From NCBI GenBank assembly GCA_015039315.1, contig WIDE01000032.1:62001-126000 (forward strand): DNA of 64,000 nt, in the 5' to 3' direction. The notes beneath the pieces are model-generated. The model saw only the letters and a list, made by a program, of their open reading frames with translations. It had not been told where the DNA came from and did no database searches. The position numbers and the translations under genes are program-made. Origin of the DNA: Clavulina sp. PMI_390. Lineage: Eukaryota; Basidiomycota; Agaricomycetes; Cantharellales; Hydnaceae. This document shows, piece after piece, positions 45,360-57,721 of the stretch; the first letter of the stretch is position 1, and every line of letters starts with the position of its first letter.

Positions 45360-45690
45360 AAATAGTGGCTTGCTGCTTCTGGGGGCACTGCTCTCTTTTT
45401 CTGAGGAAGTCATGACATTAGTGGAATGGGCGATGCGGGTGCGTGATACATATGATACGAGTAAATCCTTGGCTAAATGCAGGTGATAGTCGGTGAAATG
45501 TTGAGGTGATTATTGGCAAGCGAAAGCTATCGAATTGAATGTGTAGGTTGATAGCGGTGTTGACGGCGCAGAGCGGGCGGGTGGTGTGGAGAGCTCACAT
45601 ATTGGAATGAGCGTGGCGGCTGTGGGATAAGATGTTTCTGGGGCAGATCATTGCCTGCGCTACGCGGCTCCGCCTTGGGCTCGGCGAGGG
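45360..45690. repeat. Direct repeat, right copy, flanking the Crinkler-like gene
   Basis: Partner of 42590-42960 in direct orientation, sharing GTCATGACATT, GATACATATGATACGAGTA, GGCTAAATGC, GCAAGCGAAAG and GGCTGTGGGATA. It overlaps the last open frame of POM152. The pair encloses 2.4-2.7 kb containing only the Crinkler-like gene. Confidence 0.65.
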
Positions 45691-48600
45691 TAGCTACAGA
45701 ATGCATCGGACACATATGTGACGGTCCATGTGCCTGTGTGAGAAAGGGGTAGTATGTTCGGTTAGTTGGGCGATCTATCATGTTTAGTCCACTTGGTGAT
45801 GGATTTGTGGCTCTCCATCGTTCCATTACGTCGGGCAATTGCACGAGGAGCGAAAATATAATTGAGGGGAAAGGGCGAGTTGACTTGCCTTCAAGCGCAG
45901 AGAATATTGAGTACTCATGAGCCATTACGCCAGATACTGTGTGGGTCTCCATGACTTCCGGTGCGGCTTTCGAAGTTGGGAGGCTTGCTCGTTGATAGGT
46001 GAATGTGAACGGCGGAGTTCCCTGAGATAGAAAACGGACGTCAGAAACGGTTTCGTGGGCGCTAACTTGGCACAGTTGGATAACTCACGATTAGTGAGAA
46101 TACAATTTCAGCCTGTGGTAGAAAGAACAGGATCAGAACCGCCCCACTATGCACGAACACCATCCAAGCTTACCTGATCGCCTGTGGAGGCGTGGAATAG
46201 AAGAAGGGCGTCCGAGGTTAACTCTCACTTCACTCGATGATCCGAATTTTTTTCCTTACCTTCACGAAGATCCTCGATCACGTTATCTCCATGGCTCACA
46301 CGAGCAGATGGAATGGGGTGAATATCCAGCCTCACATCGGAGACCTCACTTTTGCAAGATGCCTGCTGATGCGACACGCCAGTGACCTCCATGATCCCAA
46401 CCTTGTCCAGCGCGCGGCTGTACTTGGGCTTCCGCACTGTCTCATCGTACTTCGTGGAATTGATTCGATACCTGATGACATGGATACGAACGTGAGCTTG
46501 ATGAGTCGATAGTGGTTGGTGGGAGGAAGGGGTGGGCTTACTCAATCTTCCAAGGTGCGCTTCCTTGGAGTTGGAAGTCCGCGGTGTCTCCAAGGCACCA
46601 ATCTGTTCGTCTATCGAATGGCACAATTGCAGCTGTCTCTGCAACATCGATCTTGAAGCTTCGTCGATCAAAGTCAACAACATCAGGAGAGCATGGAGAG
46701 GAATCTTCAAAGGAATCGATAGTGATGAGATGAGGGCCGACGGTTTGGAGTTTGTGAGTAGGAACATCCACTTTCCACTCGCTGGTTAGCACGTCGACTA
46801 CCGCGGTGGTCGTCTCGCTAGTGGCAAGATTCTTGATACTGAGCGAAAGCCTGAAAGGAGCCTTCCCGTTGAGCACCACAACAGGATCATCATTGTGCCC
46901 TGGCCTTGGGACGAGATTCTGATGCAAGCAGTACGGCGACGATCGGGCAGTCTTGAAGTGCACAGTCGGCCTGGAAAGCACTTCTTGTTGAAGGAGTGTG
47001 CCAGAGTGCCTGAACCCTTGAGAAGTCCGGGCAGGAAGAGGGTATGCTGTGTCACCGACGTCAACGAGGTGATATTCATGGAACCCTGGTTCCGCCGTGC
47101 GTAACTGTAGGCGTGATGTCTTTTGGATGCTATTGAAAGTTTCGTGGTCTTCGACACGTTCACGTCCTCGAAGTTGTGCATTGTAGCGATACCGCACTTG
47201 GAAGGGAGCACGGCCTATTCGAAGGGGAATAGGTCTCAGCGAGAATTCATGGGCACAGCGATGAGTTTCTTTCTCACCTTCAAGGTCAATATCCGCGTAG
47301 TCGCTAACCCCGACGCAGACCGGGGGGCGAAGGATGGCGCCGCTTGTCGTCATTTCACTGCAAGATCGACGACCGCTGATTAGGTTACCCCGAGTCGAAA
47401 AATTAAAGAGCGTGTTTTGACTCACCCTGCGTTAGCACTGAAGACACCGATCGGCTTCTGTACGTTCTTGACATCGTAGATCGCCGCCTCGGGGACTACA
47501 ACACCTGGGCAGTGCTTATCGGAGACCTACAGTACCGCTCATCCATTAAGCTAAAATATCGACCACTATGGTGTACCGGTACTCACGCTGAGGAGCTCAT
47601 AAACGCCTTGTTGCATGGCTTCAATTTTCTCGTTCGCCGAGTTGATTCTTTTGACAAGAGGCCGGCCGACTCTGACATTACTGGACTCGTTGCGGCCATA
47701 GGTGATACTCCAGGGCTATAGAGGGAGAGCGGCGTCAACCAAGGGAATCAAGTGATGAAAAATCACGTACGCCATCGCCTGTTAGTCTGAGTGGGAGGAT
47801 AGCAGTCTCGCCTTGGAGCTTAAGTACATCTTGGTTCCCTTCAGGATAGTAGAACTATAATGGGAAAAAGTCAGGTTCTGCTGAAGGGATTGAGCAGTCA
47901 TATTGCGCACTTTGACAGTAGGCTAATTGTAGCAAGAGCGTGTGAGCTGCTGATTACGGCCAGATTCCCAATTGCACTCACCTTGACTCGATGTACGTTA
48001 ACAACGGCACGTGAAACGCTGAGGGCACGTTTGCATCCCGTGGAATCCTCAACACTGACTATAGATCGTGGCAGGGTTAACTTCCGTGCTATGTTCACTA
48101 CTTCTGCGTCTTACCGAGATCAACCTCCATAACACCTCCAGTTCGGTCGAGGTCTTTGAGAATCGGGATCTTGATCTTGGGGTGATGGTCCCGCAAGCCA
48201 GTGAACGTCTTGAGGTCGGAGCCCGATGGACCGATGAGTTGTACCTCAACGTTGAATGGAGGAGCACCCTAGATTAATGTTGTACTAGAATTAGCCCTCG
48301 ACACCTCAGCAAATGGAGATTGTGAAGACTCACAGTCAAGTTAAGCTCAAACTCGACTTCTGATCCTTCACAATTACTGACAGACGCTTCTCCTCTTGAG
48401 CGGAAGCTTGCTTCAGCCAAGGGGCGCACCTCTCTGGTTGTTGTAGGGCTGCCAGCGATGACCTCCTTTTTGTAATACGCGTCGGAAACATGGCTAAACG
48501 TGTATGTGTATTTGCCCCGACTACTCGGCTTGAGCTCGATGCTAGCTCGGTGGCCCTGCACGTCTTTGGTGAAGGAAGTGACTCTACCATCATACTCAGC

Positions 48601-50914
48601 CGTGTAGTGCAGTTTGAAGGGGGGTGAACCGTGCAGAGTTGCAATCGCAGTGACTCCTGTATCGCTCGCGCTAATACAATTAACGTTAGATGTAAGTAGG
48701 ATTGCGCTCGATTCTCAACAAGACTAGAGATTTGCGCACGCACCATTCATGAATGCTCTTGAACTCAATCTCAGCTGCAGGCTTGGGCTGCTCAACAACC
48801 CGACACGTCTCGGGACTCAGGACTTCGCCAGGACATAACTGTCCAGACACCTTGAGAATGGTATATTCACCAGGTTTGCTCGCATTGAAGCTCACAGCCC
48901 TCTTGTCGCTCGGGATCGTATACTCCTTCGTCCACCCCTGAACAAGAGATTTCGAGGCCTTACCGCCGCTCTCTATGAGCCCTGCAGGAGGGTCATATCG
49001 CACCGTCGCAACCCACGGGCCATCTTGCACATCGCGATGCTCATTCAACATGACAGCCAACTCGACCTGCTTGCCATGTAGTAGCCGAGCAACAGTGTCC
49101 TGGCCTTTACCACATCCAAGGAAGCTGATCGAGCTTTGTCCGAGGACGTCAAAGACGCGAACGTTGGGTTTCTCGCCCTTGAAGTCTTTGAACTTCTGCA
49201 CGAGGTCGAGGGTGTTACCAGAGCCATCTGTCAGAGAGTCGAGGGCGTAGGTATGCATCCCAGGGGTGTCCAATCGGAGAGTGAGAGGGATTCGAACATC
49301 CTGTGCGACGGCGAAACTATCTGCCTGGAAGACCACGCGGGGAAGGGACATTTAGATAAAAGATAGTTCCATCCATCAGCTCTGCACTCACCTCGGTCGA
49401 TCCTTTGATGCCCTCGACAACGAAAGAGTCCACTTTGGCACTCCGATCCTTATGATGCCACTTCAAAGTCATAGGCGCCGTCCCCCTCACATTGATGCTG
49501 ACGTCCTTCGTACCGGCGTTGACACACACTTTCCCTGGCCGAGCATCGTCACCCCATTCCGTGGTAGGGCATTCGACGACCGTTGCCTCAAATGCTTCGC
49601 CTGGCCGTCGTGGAAGCTTGATTTCTGCTCCACTTGGGTCCAGAGCGCGCTCAAGATGAAGCAGACCCGGGCGAGTGACTTTGATGTAAACGAGATGTTG
49701 CGTCTTCTCGAGATTCAGTTGCGAGCGCCGGAAGGACGTGGTAGAAGGGAGGATGAGCTGGGACTGGGCATCTTTGCGGGTTGCGACCTTTTTCGACCCA
49801 GCGTCAGAACCCCAAATATCATCCTCTTCTTCGGTTATCGTCTCAAAGGGTGAGGTAGGGCCATGGTTCTGCAGCTGGTCAGCAATCATGTTGAGCGCAG
49901 ACGTCTGCATCTTCTTTAGCTCGCGTGAGGTAACGTTTACGACTGCTTTAGGGCCTTGATCCCCGAGCGCAGATACCGAATAAGAGACGAAGGAAAGCGT
50001 TTTGGTGTTGTTGAGGAGGATGGGGATGAAAACGCCAGCAGTTGGAGAGGCAATACAGAAGGGTAGATTCTCGGGGTTCAAGCGGGCTTTGCTATATTTC
50101 AAAGGCCAGCGGTCAGCTCGACGAGGAGATATACCAAGGATAACGGAGATGTCGAACCTGATAGGAGAGAGGCGGACGGTATGTTGGCCAAGAAGATGAG
50201 ACCCATAATCAACGACGTCTTGAATCTTGACGCGTCGCTGGGATATCGCGATCTGGTCATACTCAAATAAGCTGAGAAGGCCTGTATGATGGGATAAGTC
50301 GAGGCAGCACTAGAGAACAATGATAATATGTCATACTTCGGACAGGGAAGGGGAGGAAACGCCCAAGAGAGAACTGCAATATGTTTTTTCAGGAACAGCG
50401 CGGATTGAAGCGATCAGAGTAACTCATACCGTGTAGTTCCCAAATAGAACCCAGTTGAATGTGCAGAACAATATGATCTGAGCCGTTCTTGCGCGAGAGT
50501 CAAATGATAACCTGAAGAAACGGTCCCCATTTAGCTATCATCAACGACGAATAGCCTCCCCACCCACCTTGGTATTCTCAATAGCGGTATTAGCCAGAGG
50601 GAGAACGCGTCAATCAAGCACCACTTCAGCAGAAGCTGGTAAGGCATGGTGCCGTCGGAATCGGCCAGACTGGCAACAAACGCCATTATTTTCATTGCCT
50701 AGGGGCATTACAAATTAGAGTTTGAAGGGTTCCAACACAGATTACGCGCTCTTACTTGCGTAGCACCGAGCACGCTAATAACAAGCAGCCTCTGCAACAA
50801 GTAATTAATGAATTGGAGAACCAGCAATTGAGAGCGTTGATGCTACCGCACTTGTGTTGGAACATCGAGATATAACTCGCTGATGAGCGGACTCGCCCGC
50901 GCTTGGGCTGCCAT
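45527..50914 (-). CDS. POM152: Nuclear pore membrane glycoprotein Pom152
   Basis: Membrane-ring nucleoporin of the nuclear envelope lumen. The start at 50914 (MAAQARASPLISELYLDVP) matches the family's PLI...YLDVP opening and precedes hydrophobic segments near 50450-50760, the transmembrane region. The lumenal part is a series of Ig-like repeats: NPENLPFCIASP, VYIKVTRPGLLHLERALD, VRGTAPMTLKWHHK, VQGWTKEYTIPS, EYTILKVSGQLCPGEVL, GKYTYTFSHVSDAYYKKEV, GSAPWKIEY, VTGVSHQQASCK, GTPPFTFTYQRA, ETHTVSGVMAHEYSIFSALEG. Many short introns split it. The C-terminus is uncertain: the frame either reads through to 45527 or is spliced at an AAG|GCAAGT donor after ALEG (near 45904). The stop given is therefore provisional. 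Confidence 0.85.
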
Positions 50915-52120
50915 GGCTGGGTGGCACGCCTGCTTTTGCGACCGTTGTTTGGGCGGAGCGTGTTTGGTCGAATTGTGAAATGTTTACTCCCTCGACAGAT
51001 ACAACGCGCGCATAGAACGAGTGACCGCCCAGCAACCGCATACCCGCTCATCGCGGGCAAATCCATGCAATGACAGCTATGCCCAAAAGACTTTGACGCT
51101 TTTCTATTTCTATTTTGAAGGCGAAGGCGTGATTTTCTTCTTCGCCAGGCACGCCACGCTCGCATGGTCGAGTTGCGACTCACGCGCTCTCTCCGCGATG
51201 TCTTCAAATAAATCTGGAATATCCGCTCGTCCTGACGGGCCTAGACTTGTCCTGTTATTTGAAGTTTGACATGCTTCAGCACACCATTGTCGTTGTTCCG
51301 TCAAAATCCTTTTTTTTGCAATGTTGCCCGAGAAGCATCTAAGCATAGAGAGCATGAATGTTGAAGCGGGTTCGATCACTCCACCCCTTATTTGGGTGAA
51401 CGATTCCCATGGAGGAGTTGAACCTAAATCCGAGTGCTCTCACACGATAGCATACCAAGACAACTATCTCTCGACGCAGATTCCACGTTTCACAACCTAA
51501 TTACAGTAAAAAGAATTCGCTTATTAGACATTGCCATGTAGCCGTAATGATCCGTGCGAAGCCATTCGGCTGCTTCTGGGGTTGCCCAGCGGAGATAATA
51601 AATGCAAGATTAAATAAACATCAAAACAATTGAGCTAATAGGCTCCCAACCGTGGTCGTCGTGACCAAATCGGGAAAGAGCGGCCAAAATACAAACAAAA
51701 TATGCTCAGAATTCCCTGTCTTCTGGTTCCCTTCGTCATCCCATCAAGGCTGAGTTCGCATCGTGTTAGAGCAAGGGAGCACGTCCCAGCTGGGGCCTAG
51801 AGACCCCCTCAAACGGTCTCAATTCGGACTATCTGGCACCAACGAACTTGTTTGGCCAAAATCGAAGCTTTCTATAAGCCGGGCTTTGACTCCGACCGCC
51901 AATTTGCCAGCAACTGGTTGGCTATTGGGCGCGTGAAGCGCTGAGGCCGCTGGTGGCCACTCTGGAATCTCTTTCATACTATTTCTATCAACTAGGCTCC
52001 TTTGAGTCGCGCTAGTGCAACCTCTCCGACTTGTTCGCAACGCTCTGTGGCACAAAGTGGTGTTGAGTTGATCAATACGCTCGTTGCGGTCGTCCTCTCC
52101 TTCAAACCAGTGCAGAAAGC
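50915..52120. other. Divergent promoter region POM152/disordered-protein gene
   Basis: A 1.2-kb spacer holding both 5' regions. No reading frame with family resemblance is visible on either strand. A GGGTTCGATC string near 51365 resembles a tRNA T-loop but lacks matching stems. No transposon ends recognised. Confidence 0.45.
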
Positions 52121-55100
52121 ATGTCTGCTCCGCCCTCTTCTACGCATCCTTATGCTCAAAGTCCTCCAGTAACGCCCCCGTCGACGTCCAAGCGCGCCAG
52201 GCCCAGGAGCGGTGACAATCCTCCACGATTATCGGGAGTCGCGACTCCACTCGCGACGTCGGACGTCCCGACGCCGAAGGGCTATCCACGCAGCGCTCCA
52301 CTGACGCCTCCGAGCCCTGTCTTGACTGCACCACAGTTTCCCGAGCTCCAGCTGCCCGCACGACCAGACGGCACGATCCCCATATTTCTCGACTCAGACT
52401 CAAGCTCCGAATCACCCTCCGAGGACGAAAGATTAGGGCGCTTGCCGTTAATTCCCACAGATGAAGTCGAGGGTGAGGCGGAGGATTCACCCTCAGCTGC
52501 TGCGAGGCGGAGAGTTGAGGCACTTGCTGCCGCTCGGCGCCAGACGGAACATGAAAAGCAGCTACGAGTAGCGCACTCTGCATCCTCCTTTGGATCCGAC
52601 GCGTCTCTGCAATTCTCCTCATCCAAGCCACGTTCTCGTGCTCAAGAAAATGAAGCAGCTGGTCTTGTAATGACGAAGGAGCGGGTGCTACCAAGCAACC
52701 GATCCGTTCTGACCCAAATGTCATCTCTCTCACACATGTCCTCCTTCATTCAGCCGCGCCCAAAAGGACTCTCTTCCTCGTCTTCTTCCATTGCCAGCAC
52801 TATCACGCATGATTCATTATCCCCCACCTCCCCTGAATTTCCTTCCTTTCCGCCCATCTCAAAACCCTCCAATCCACGTGAATCCCGAAACATTCAGCCT
52901 AATCCGCCATCCGCCCTAAAAGCTTCTTCCACTCCTCCACCTCCTCCATTTGATTCTCATGATGAATATCCGGACAGCCCGAACGTGGACGGTTTGAGCT
53001 CGATCCAGCCCTCCCCCGCTGTCACTTCACCATCTGCTTCGCTATATTCCTCCCCAGAGCATGGTTTTGCACAACTCGCCCAGCTAGACGGTGAAGAGGA
53101 TCGTGCGAGTAGCTCTGAAAACCATGGTCCTTCTTCATCTTCTACTCATCACCCGTTCAGTGCGGCTGCCCAACTACTCGAGCCAGTCCCTCAGGCGAGA
53201 GATCTCAAGCCTCGCCCCCAACTTCACAGTATGGTGTCTGAATTTACGCTATCCGCGTATGTGGAAGAAGCGAACGCGGAAGATCGCGTTAAAGGCGATG
53301 AGAATGTCGTCGATGACAAGGAGAATTCTCCGAAACAGCTTCAGGTGAGGACACTATCCGACGACCTTCTGTGCTTCCCTTCAAAACACTTTGCGACGAC
53401 CAGCTGACTAAATTTATTTTGCTTTACTTTCTTCAAAAAAAGACCTTCGAATTACCCTCGGGCTCGGCATCGCGGCCCTCGACGCCTCCCCGTGCCGTCG
53501 ACCCTAGTGATCTCATTAGCGATCGCCAGCTCGAATCAGACGGCGCAAAGTCCTCCCCCGTTCATGATTCTTCTGCACCTGTATTAATAAAGCAGCCAGT
53601 GCCAGGCGGTTCGAGGCCTCAATCGCTTCGCCCCCCTCCATTGCAACTCGAGGCAAGTGCAACCGAAGGCGCAGACATTGAAGCGCTCGATCCGCACGAG
53701 CACTACCTACGCTCTTATAACAGCCCGTCCCCGAGCCACTCTGCAGCGCTGTTCGCTCAGCGCGTCGCGGAGGAGTATCAGACAGTGCTGGACAAGGAAC
53801 GCGAGAAGAAGGAAAAAGGGTGGGGCCGGCCGAAGAGTCCCTTCTCGTTCGGCGCCCCCTTTGGCGGAGGCTCTGGTGCGAGTGTCAGCGCCAACCCTGG
53901 CACGAGCACGGATGTGGTCAAGGAGGAAAGAGTGCGTGGAAGGAGCGCGAGTGCAGGTGGACTCAGTGCGCTTGGCATAAAGTTTGGGAGATCGACGTCG
54001 CCTTCTGCTGCTGCTATGATGAATTCTGCGACAAGTCCTACCACTAGTACTGCTGGTGGATCAAAGAGGCGTGTTAGATCGAGGCCGTCAACCTCGGGTG
54101 GCGTGACGCCGGTGTCGGAAGTTGCTCCGCCTGCCTTGCGGAGCAGAGACCCTCGTCGGCCAAACACTGCAGACCCAACTGCGAGGCCGTCTAATGCGGA
54201 AACCGTGGCGCAAGTTGAGCGAGGGGCAGCTTGGCCCATACCATCATCTGCTGCTATTATTGGCGATTCTGGGACCCAATTAGGACCACTTTCTGCGAGG
54301 GAAAGCCTTGATATGCTTAGTAGTAACTCAACACCTGCAGGCGCGACTGCGCTCCATCAAGCACCGCCCTTTCACTTGCGCGCGCACTCACATGCAGATC
54401 TTCCACGTTCTTCAAATATGCTTCCCCCACGATCGAATTCTCAAAATTTGGCTCGTTCAGCTCTCCCAGCTGGAGGAACTGAATTCCCGCCTGGAAGCGC
54501 GAGCGCTGCTTCTTCCCGATTCGCTTCTCACATACAACCACATTCTACGCCAGTTTCGCCTTCTTCACCTATTTCTCCGTTAGTTGGTCCTATCGCACGC
54601 CGGAGGTCGGTTAATGAACTCCGTCGCCAGCAGCAGCAACAGCTTCAGCAGAATAAGTATGAGTCTCATCGCACCGCACTTCCTGGCCCCACTGTTGTCT
54701 CCTCGCCCATGGGACAAGTTCAGAGCCAAGCCCAGCCCCATACCCACACTAGAACAAATTCGAATGTCTCTGTGCACGGGCCTCCGCCAGCACATGTCCC
54801 CGTGTCAGTGTCTGCCACGGGCTCGACTTCAGGGAGCGTCGAGGGGCCTACACCGACAACGCATCTTCCAAGTCACTCCATCTCACTTTCTCCTACCTTA
54901 GCGCCCATCTCCAGTTCTTCTCATACGTCAATCATTCCTCCCGATCCTTCTTCTCCCGAATCTACTTCACGTCATGCCCCTCCCAATCCTAATTCAAGTT
55001 CCGTAATGTCTCCTCAATCTTCTCGTCCTCATTCACGTCCGCTCGCCCATTCTCTTTCAATACCGAACGCAACTCGCCAAGCTGGGAAGCGTCTCTCCAG

Positions 55101-57266
55101 CTCGAACCCCTACCAATCCGCATATCTTATCCCAGCTCATCCTCCGACACCCGTTAACATTAGCGTGGACTCGCGTGGCGAGCACCAGTATCGACAGCTA
55201 GGGAGCGATGATGGGTGGAGTGCTGGGCGAGGTGGCGGTCTTGCCAGCCCTGTATCAAGTGCAAGCCCACGTACATTAGCAGGAACAATTGAAGGAGACG
55301 AAACCACTGGAGTCCGAGGAGGTGCCAACGGGAATGGATTGACAGTAACGGCTGCTTACAGTGATGAAGGTCGTGCTTCGAGCCAGCTGAGTGTGCTGGA
55401 GGCGATAGGACTAGGCTACTTAAAGGATGCCCAGCTGGACATGATGATTGACCAGGTGCGCTGCTCTTGGCATAAACTACAGCGGATAATTCCTTGTCTT
55501 ATCTCACGATTGCTTATCTCTCTTTTAGGAACGCTTCCGTGAGGTTACCCCAAGCTTCGTCTTCCACCGCTTCACACCAGCTGGTCAGAGCCCAAGCACT
55601 TCCAGCCATCCGAAAGCACAAGGATTGCGCCTCCGGAATGATGCTGTGGTAGAGTTCAAGCTCGCTCAACGACAATCCTTTGCTTTCCACTATGGGGTAT
55701 GTTCGAAAGTACCTCCTCCTTATTAACTGTTTTTCTAATAAACTTTCCTCCACGTGTGGCGTACACAGGCCTTGGATTCACCACCCACGTTGCGCCGATT
55801 ACAGATGAATGGCGACCCTAAACGAGACTACTTGTCGCGCGAAGCATCACTCCTGCTTAGGACTAATGGTGTTTACACTGTCAAGGGCTCCGAAGATAAA
55901 GGCCGCCTCACCTGGCAGTTCACTTACCTCGTGGACGATCGAAGAGATGCTGGAGGGGAAAAGATGGGCGGCGAAAAGGTAAGAGCCGTTTCATTCCAAA
56001 TAACGGGGCGACCCGCTCACTGATGAAATATTTTAGATGCTGACGCCGCTAAGCTTCAGCTGCGCTCCCGAACTTCTGTCACTCGACCGGGGCCGTAAAG
56101 TAGGACTCCTGCAGGTTGCCAAGAAAGCCCTCCTCTCGAAGCTTATAGCCTCTAAGATTGAACCTCCAGCGCTTTCTCCGACAAGCGCGCAGCCTATGCC
56201 ATCTAAATCCGCCCTCCCGGCCCCCACGGCGGAGATGACGTTTGATGTTGTTCATGATTCTCGCGACGCTGGGCTTGGTGAAAAGCCTCCACCACCAAGC
56301 ATGGGTACATTGGATAACAATGAAGCTGCTGATTCTGCTAATGCCAAGCGCAGTTTGTCTTCTATGATGTCACTACCTATGCTTCGGTCGTCTTCTAGGG
56401 GGAGGATGAGCTCTGCTGCGGGCAGCCCTAACATGATGGTCGCTCCAGATGCTCAGAATCTGAATGGTTCTGCGCATGACCAAGGGCAAGCTATGCTACC
56501 TCCCCCTCCACGCGTTAAAGCTGTTCTTCTTCGCCCGGTATCGTCGCATGGACCTCCTGTGGAGCAATCTATCGCAACGGATCAAATCCTTGCTTCCCAA
56601 ACGGTCTCCAAAAACCCTGTTCCGCCACGGTCGCGCTCCTTTTTGCGACGACGACCCGCTACGGCCGACGCCGTGACGAAGCATTCCCGTGGCCGCTCTG
56701 CAAACGCTTCTCTAACAATTAGTGGTCCAGTTTCACCGCCGATCCATACACGAGGCCCTCATCCTGGGCATGTTATCTCCACTTCTATTTCATCTTACGT
56801 CTCCAACGGATCCAAAGCCTCTTCTCCAACCGCTCCTTCAATAACTTCTTCATCAACTCCATTGATGTATATTTCCTCTCCAAATCTGGGGGAAGGCATC
56901 TCTCCACCTCGCGGTGCTGGGAATTACGTCCGGCCTGAGCACATCCAGGAATGGCTAGGCGGACAGCGATCACAATTCTCTTCACCGGATACTCAATTCA
57001 TCCGTAATACTCCTGCTAGACCCACTCTTTTAATTCCCACTGCCGAATTACAGCACCCAATCAGGCCCTCTAGCGCGCGAAGATCGCCCCTTGCATCACC
57101 CATCTCCCTCGCCCCATTTCAACAACCAACTAACCCTCATTCCCCTCCTCCAACTCCACTCAAAAGCTATGAACATTTTGTAACATCACCTGGGGACTCT
57201 CGTCGACCTGTGCGGAGACCAAACACTTCTCAAGAAGTTCGCCGTCCAACCAACTTTGATATCTGA
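52121..57266 (+). CDS. Large Ser/Pro-rich disordered protein with one embedded conserved region
   Basis: Unrecognised protein of about 1,600 residues in five exons (introns near 53346-53442, 55457-55529, 55700-55769 and 55979-56037). The start MSAPPSSTHPYAQSPP fits a clean upstream context. Nearly the whole sequence is Ser/Pro/Thr-rich and predicted disordered, with many SP/TP sites, Arg-Ser motifs (SRSFLRRRP, RGRSASAGG) and a short Gln run. The exception is about 55380-56130, a non-repetitive block with YLKDAQLDMMIDQERF, VTPSFVFHRFTPAG, RNDAVVEFKLAQRQSFAF, YLSREASLLLRTNGVYTV and GRLTWQFTYLVDDR, which looks like a beta-rich folded domain. Its conserved position across exon junctions suggests the functional core. 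No enzyme motif is seen. Function unknown. Confidence 0.7.
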
Positions 57267-57721
57267 TGCAGAGCAGTAACTCGTCGACTTCATGGAACTC
57301 CCTAATTTTTGCGTATTATTCCTCGTCCAGTGTCTATAATGATATTCTATTACATAGTCAAACCTCACTACACCTTTACACTTTTATCTTCTCCTGTTGT
57401 TCTTCTCTCTTCGTCTTCGCCTTTTCTCGTCACTTTCGCGCTCCCCACCTGGGTTGAACCCGGCTCTCTTTTTTCGTTTTCAACGCAGCATCAAGATTGA
57501 TTAGCGTGATAATGTAGCAATTACAGGATGCATCAAACTGTACATTAGATGGAATTATTACATCGAGCATTAGCAGAGCGCTATCCCTGCGAGGGCTGCG
57601 ACAAAAATGAAGGCTAAACGGGTATAACAAATAATTACCAGGATTGGGATATCAGAACGACGGCATTATGGCAAGTAATCAAAAAGAAATAAGCAGTTTA
57701 GCAAGCAATCCAGTCTTTGAA
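57267..57721. other. Convergent 3' spacer
   Basis: A T-rich 455-bp spacer between two convergent genes, probably both 3' UTRs. No gene recognised. Confidence 0.5.

Noticed and set aside
51360..51390. tRNA T-loop-like string GGGTTCGATC
   Set aside because: The flanking bases do not form the T stem, and no acceptor, D or anticodon arm is seen within 80 bp upstream.
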